A stretch of DNA of 44,803 nt, taken from Akkermansia muciniphila. Lineage in GTDB: Bacteria > Verrucomicrobiota > Verrucomicrobiia > Limisphaerales > SIAT01. Positions 44,635 through 44,803 of this stretch are shown piece by piece. Under the pieces are notes generated by a model. The model had not been told where the DNA came from. It saw only the letters and a list, made by a program, of their open reading frames with translations, and searched no databases. Location of the stretch: NCBI GenBank assembly GCA_945860945.1, contig CAMASG010000014.1:1-44803 (forward strand). Direction: 5' to 3'. The translations under genes and the position numbers were made by a program. Position 1 is the stretch's first letter, and every line of letters starts with the position of its first letter.

Positions 44635-44803
44635 TTAGTGCTGGCCGACGCGGGTGACGTGACCTCGTTTATTCGGGCCGTGTGAAGTGTTAGTCTGGGG
44701 CCAACAAAGAAAGGCAACAGACATGAAAGGCAAACGGTATACGACGGAAGACAAGGTTCGGATTCTGCGGGAAGCCGACCGGGGTGAGCGGACGATCCAG
44801 GTG
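44629..44803 (+). mobile_element. Left end of an IS3-family insertion sequence (truncated by window edge)
   Basis: Starts where LhgO homology stops (about 44629-44637; exact inverted-repeat end not fixed, a TG-starting end at 44631 is one option) and includes the transposase orfA start. The right end and the target duplication lie outside the window. Confidence 0.7.
44723..44803 (+). CDS. IS3-family transposase orfA (3'-truncated by window edge)
   Basis: The first 27 residues begin MKGKRYTTEDKVRILREADR, the HTH start of IS3-family OrfA (Tnp_1/HTH_Tnp type). An AAAGG ribosome site lies 9-10 bases upstream. OrfB, if present, lies beyond the window. Confidence 0.85.
   Translation, partial: MKGKRYTTEDKVRILREADRGERTIQV

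Overview
The window is a GC-rich stretch of bacterial chromosome. It carries LPS genes (lpxB, a GT9 heptosyltransferase, an MsbA-type exporter), so the organism is a diderm. A DUF2723 glycosyltransferase with a TPR tail, a Tat-exported Gfo/Idh/MocA oxidoreductase, a VCBS-repeat protein, and doubled PII/Amt genes beside a type II glutamine synthetase together suggest a Verrucomicrobiota-like lineage. That assignment is inference from gene content; no rRNA gene is present to confirm it.

Layout. 1-9300: the 3' part of pyruvate phosphate dikinase, a secreted VCBS protein, a sodium/solute symporter, then aspS-grpE-dnaJ-rsmE. 9300-15800: a minus-strand run of feoA-like, feoA, feoB (ferrous iron uptake) and a very large DUF2723 membrane protein. 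15946-17844: an amino-acid-type permease fused to a universal-stress domain. 18020-24761: a nitrogen-assimilation island with glnK-amtB, a PP2C phosphatase and mini-kinase pair on the opposite strand, glnII, and a second glnK-amtB. Two sigma-54 type promoters are visible and three strong terminators. 24807-30493: thrH, a plsY-gpsA gene fusion, two divergent Gfo/Idh/MocA genes and lpxB. 30598-33182: tRNA-Lys(CTT) carrying a 2.49-kb integrated element. 33267-43569: a surface-polysaccharide locus (galE, deacetylase, GT10, FkbM, GT4, three GT2, GT9, MsbA). 43576-44803: an lhgO gene cut at its 5' end next to the start of an IS3-family element.

Most notable points. (1) The integrated element is bounded by 53-bp perfect direct repeats, and its integrase reading frame runs through the attachment core. 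Reading across the other junction shows that the circular form would encode a different, protein-like 60-residue C-terminus in the same frame, so integration swaps the integrase tail for host-encoded residues. (2) A 131-residue kinase-like protein overlaps a PP2C phosphatase by ATGA between two glnK-amtB operons whose PII proteins carry Ser49 as well as Tyr51. This makes a candidate PII-serine phosphorylation switch. (3) The acyl-glycerol-phosphate pathway enzymes PlsY and GpsA are fused in one 551-residue protein.

How the genes work together: PII, Amt, GlnII and possibly the kinase/phosphatase pair handle ammonium entry and assimilation. GpsA-PlsY supplies phospholipid precursors. LpxB, the Gfo/Idh protein, GalE, the glycosyltransferases and MsbA build and export lipopolysaccharide.
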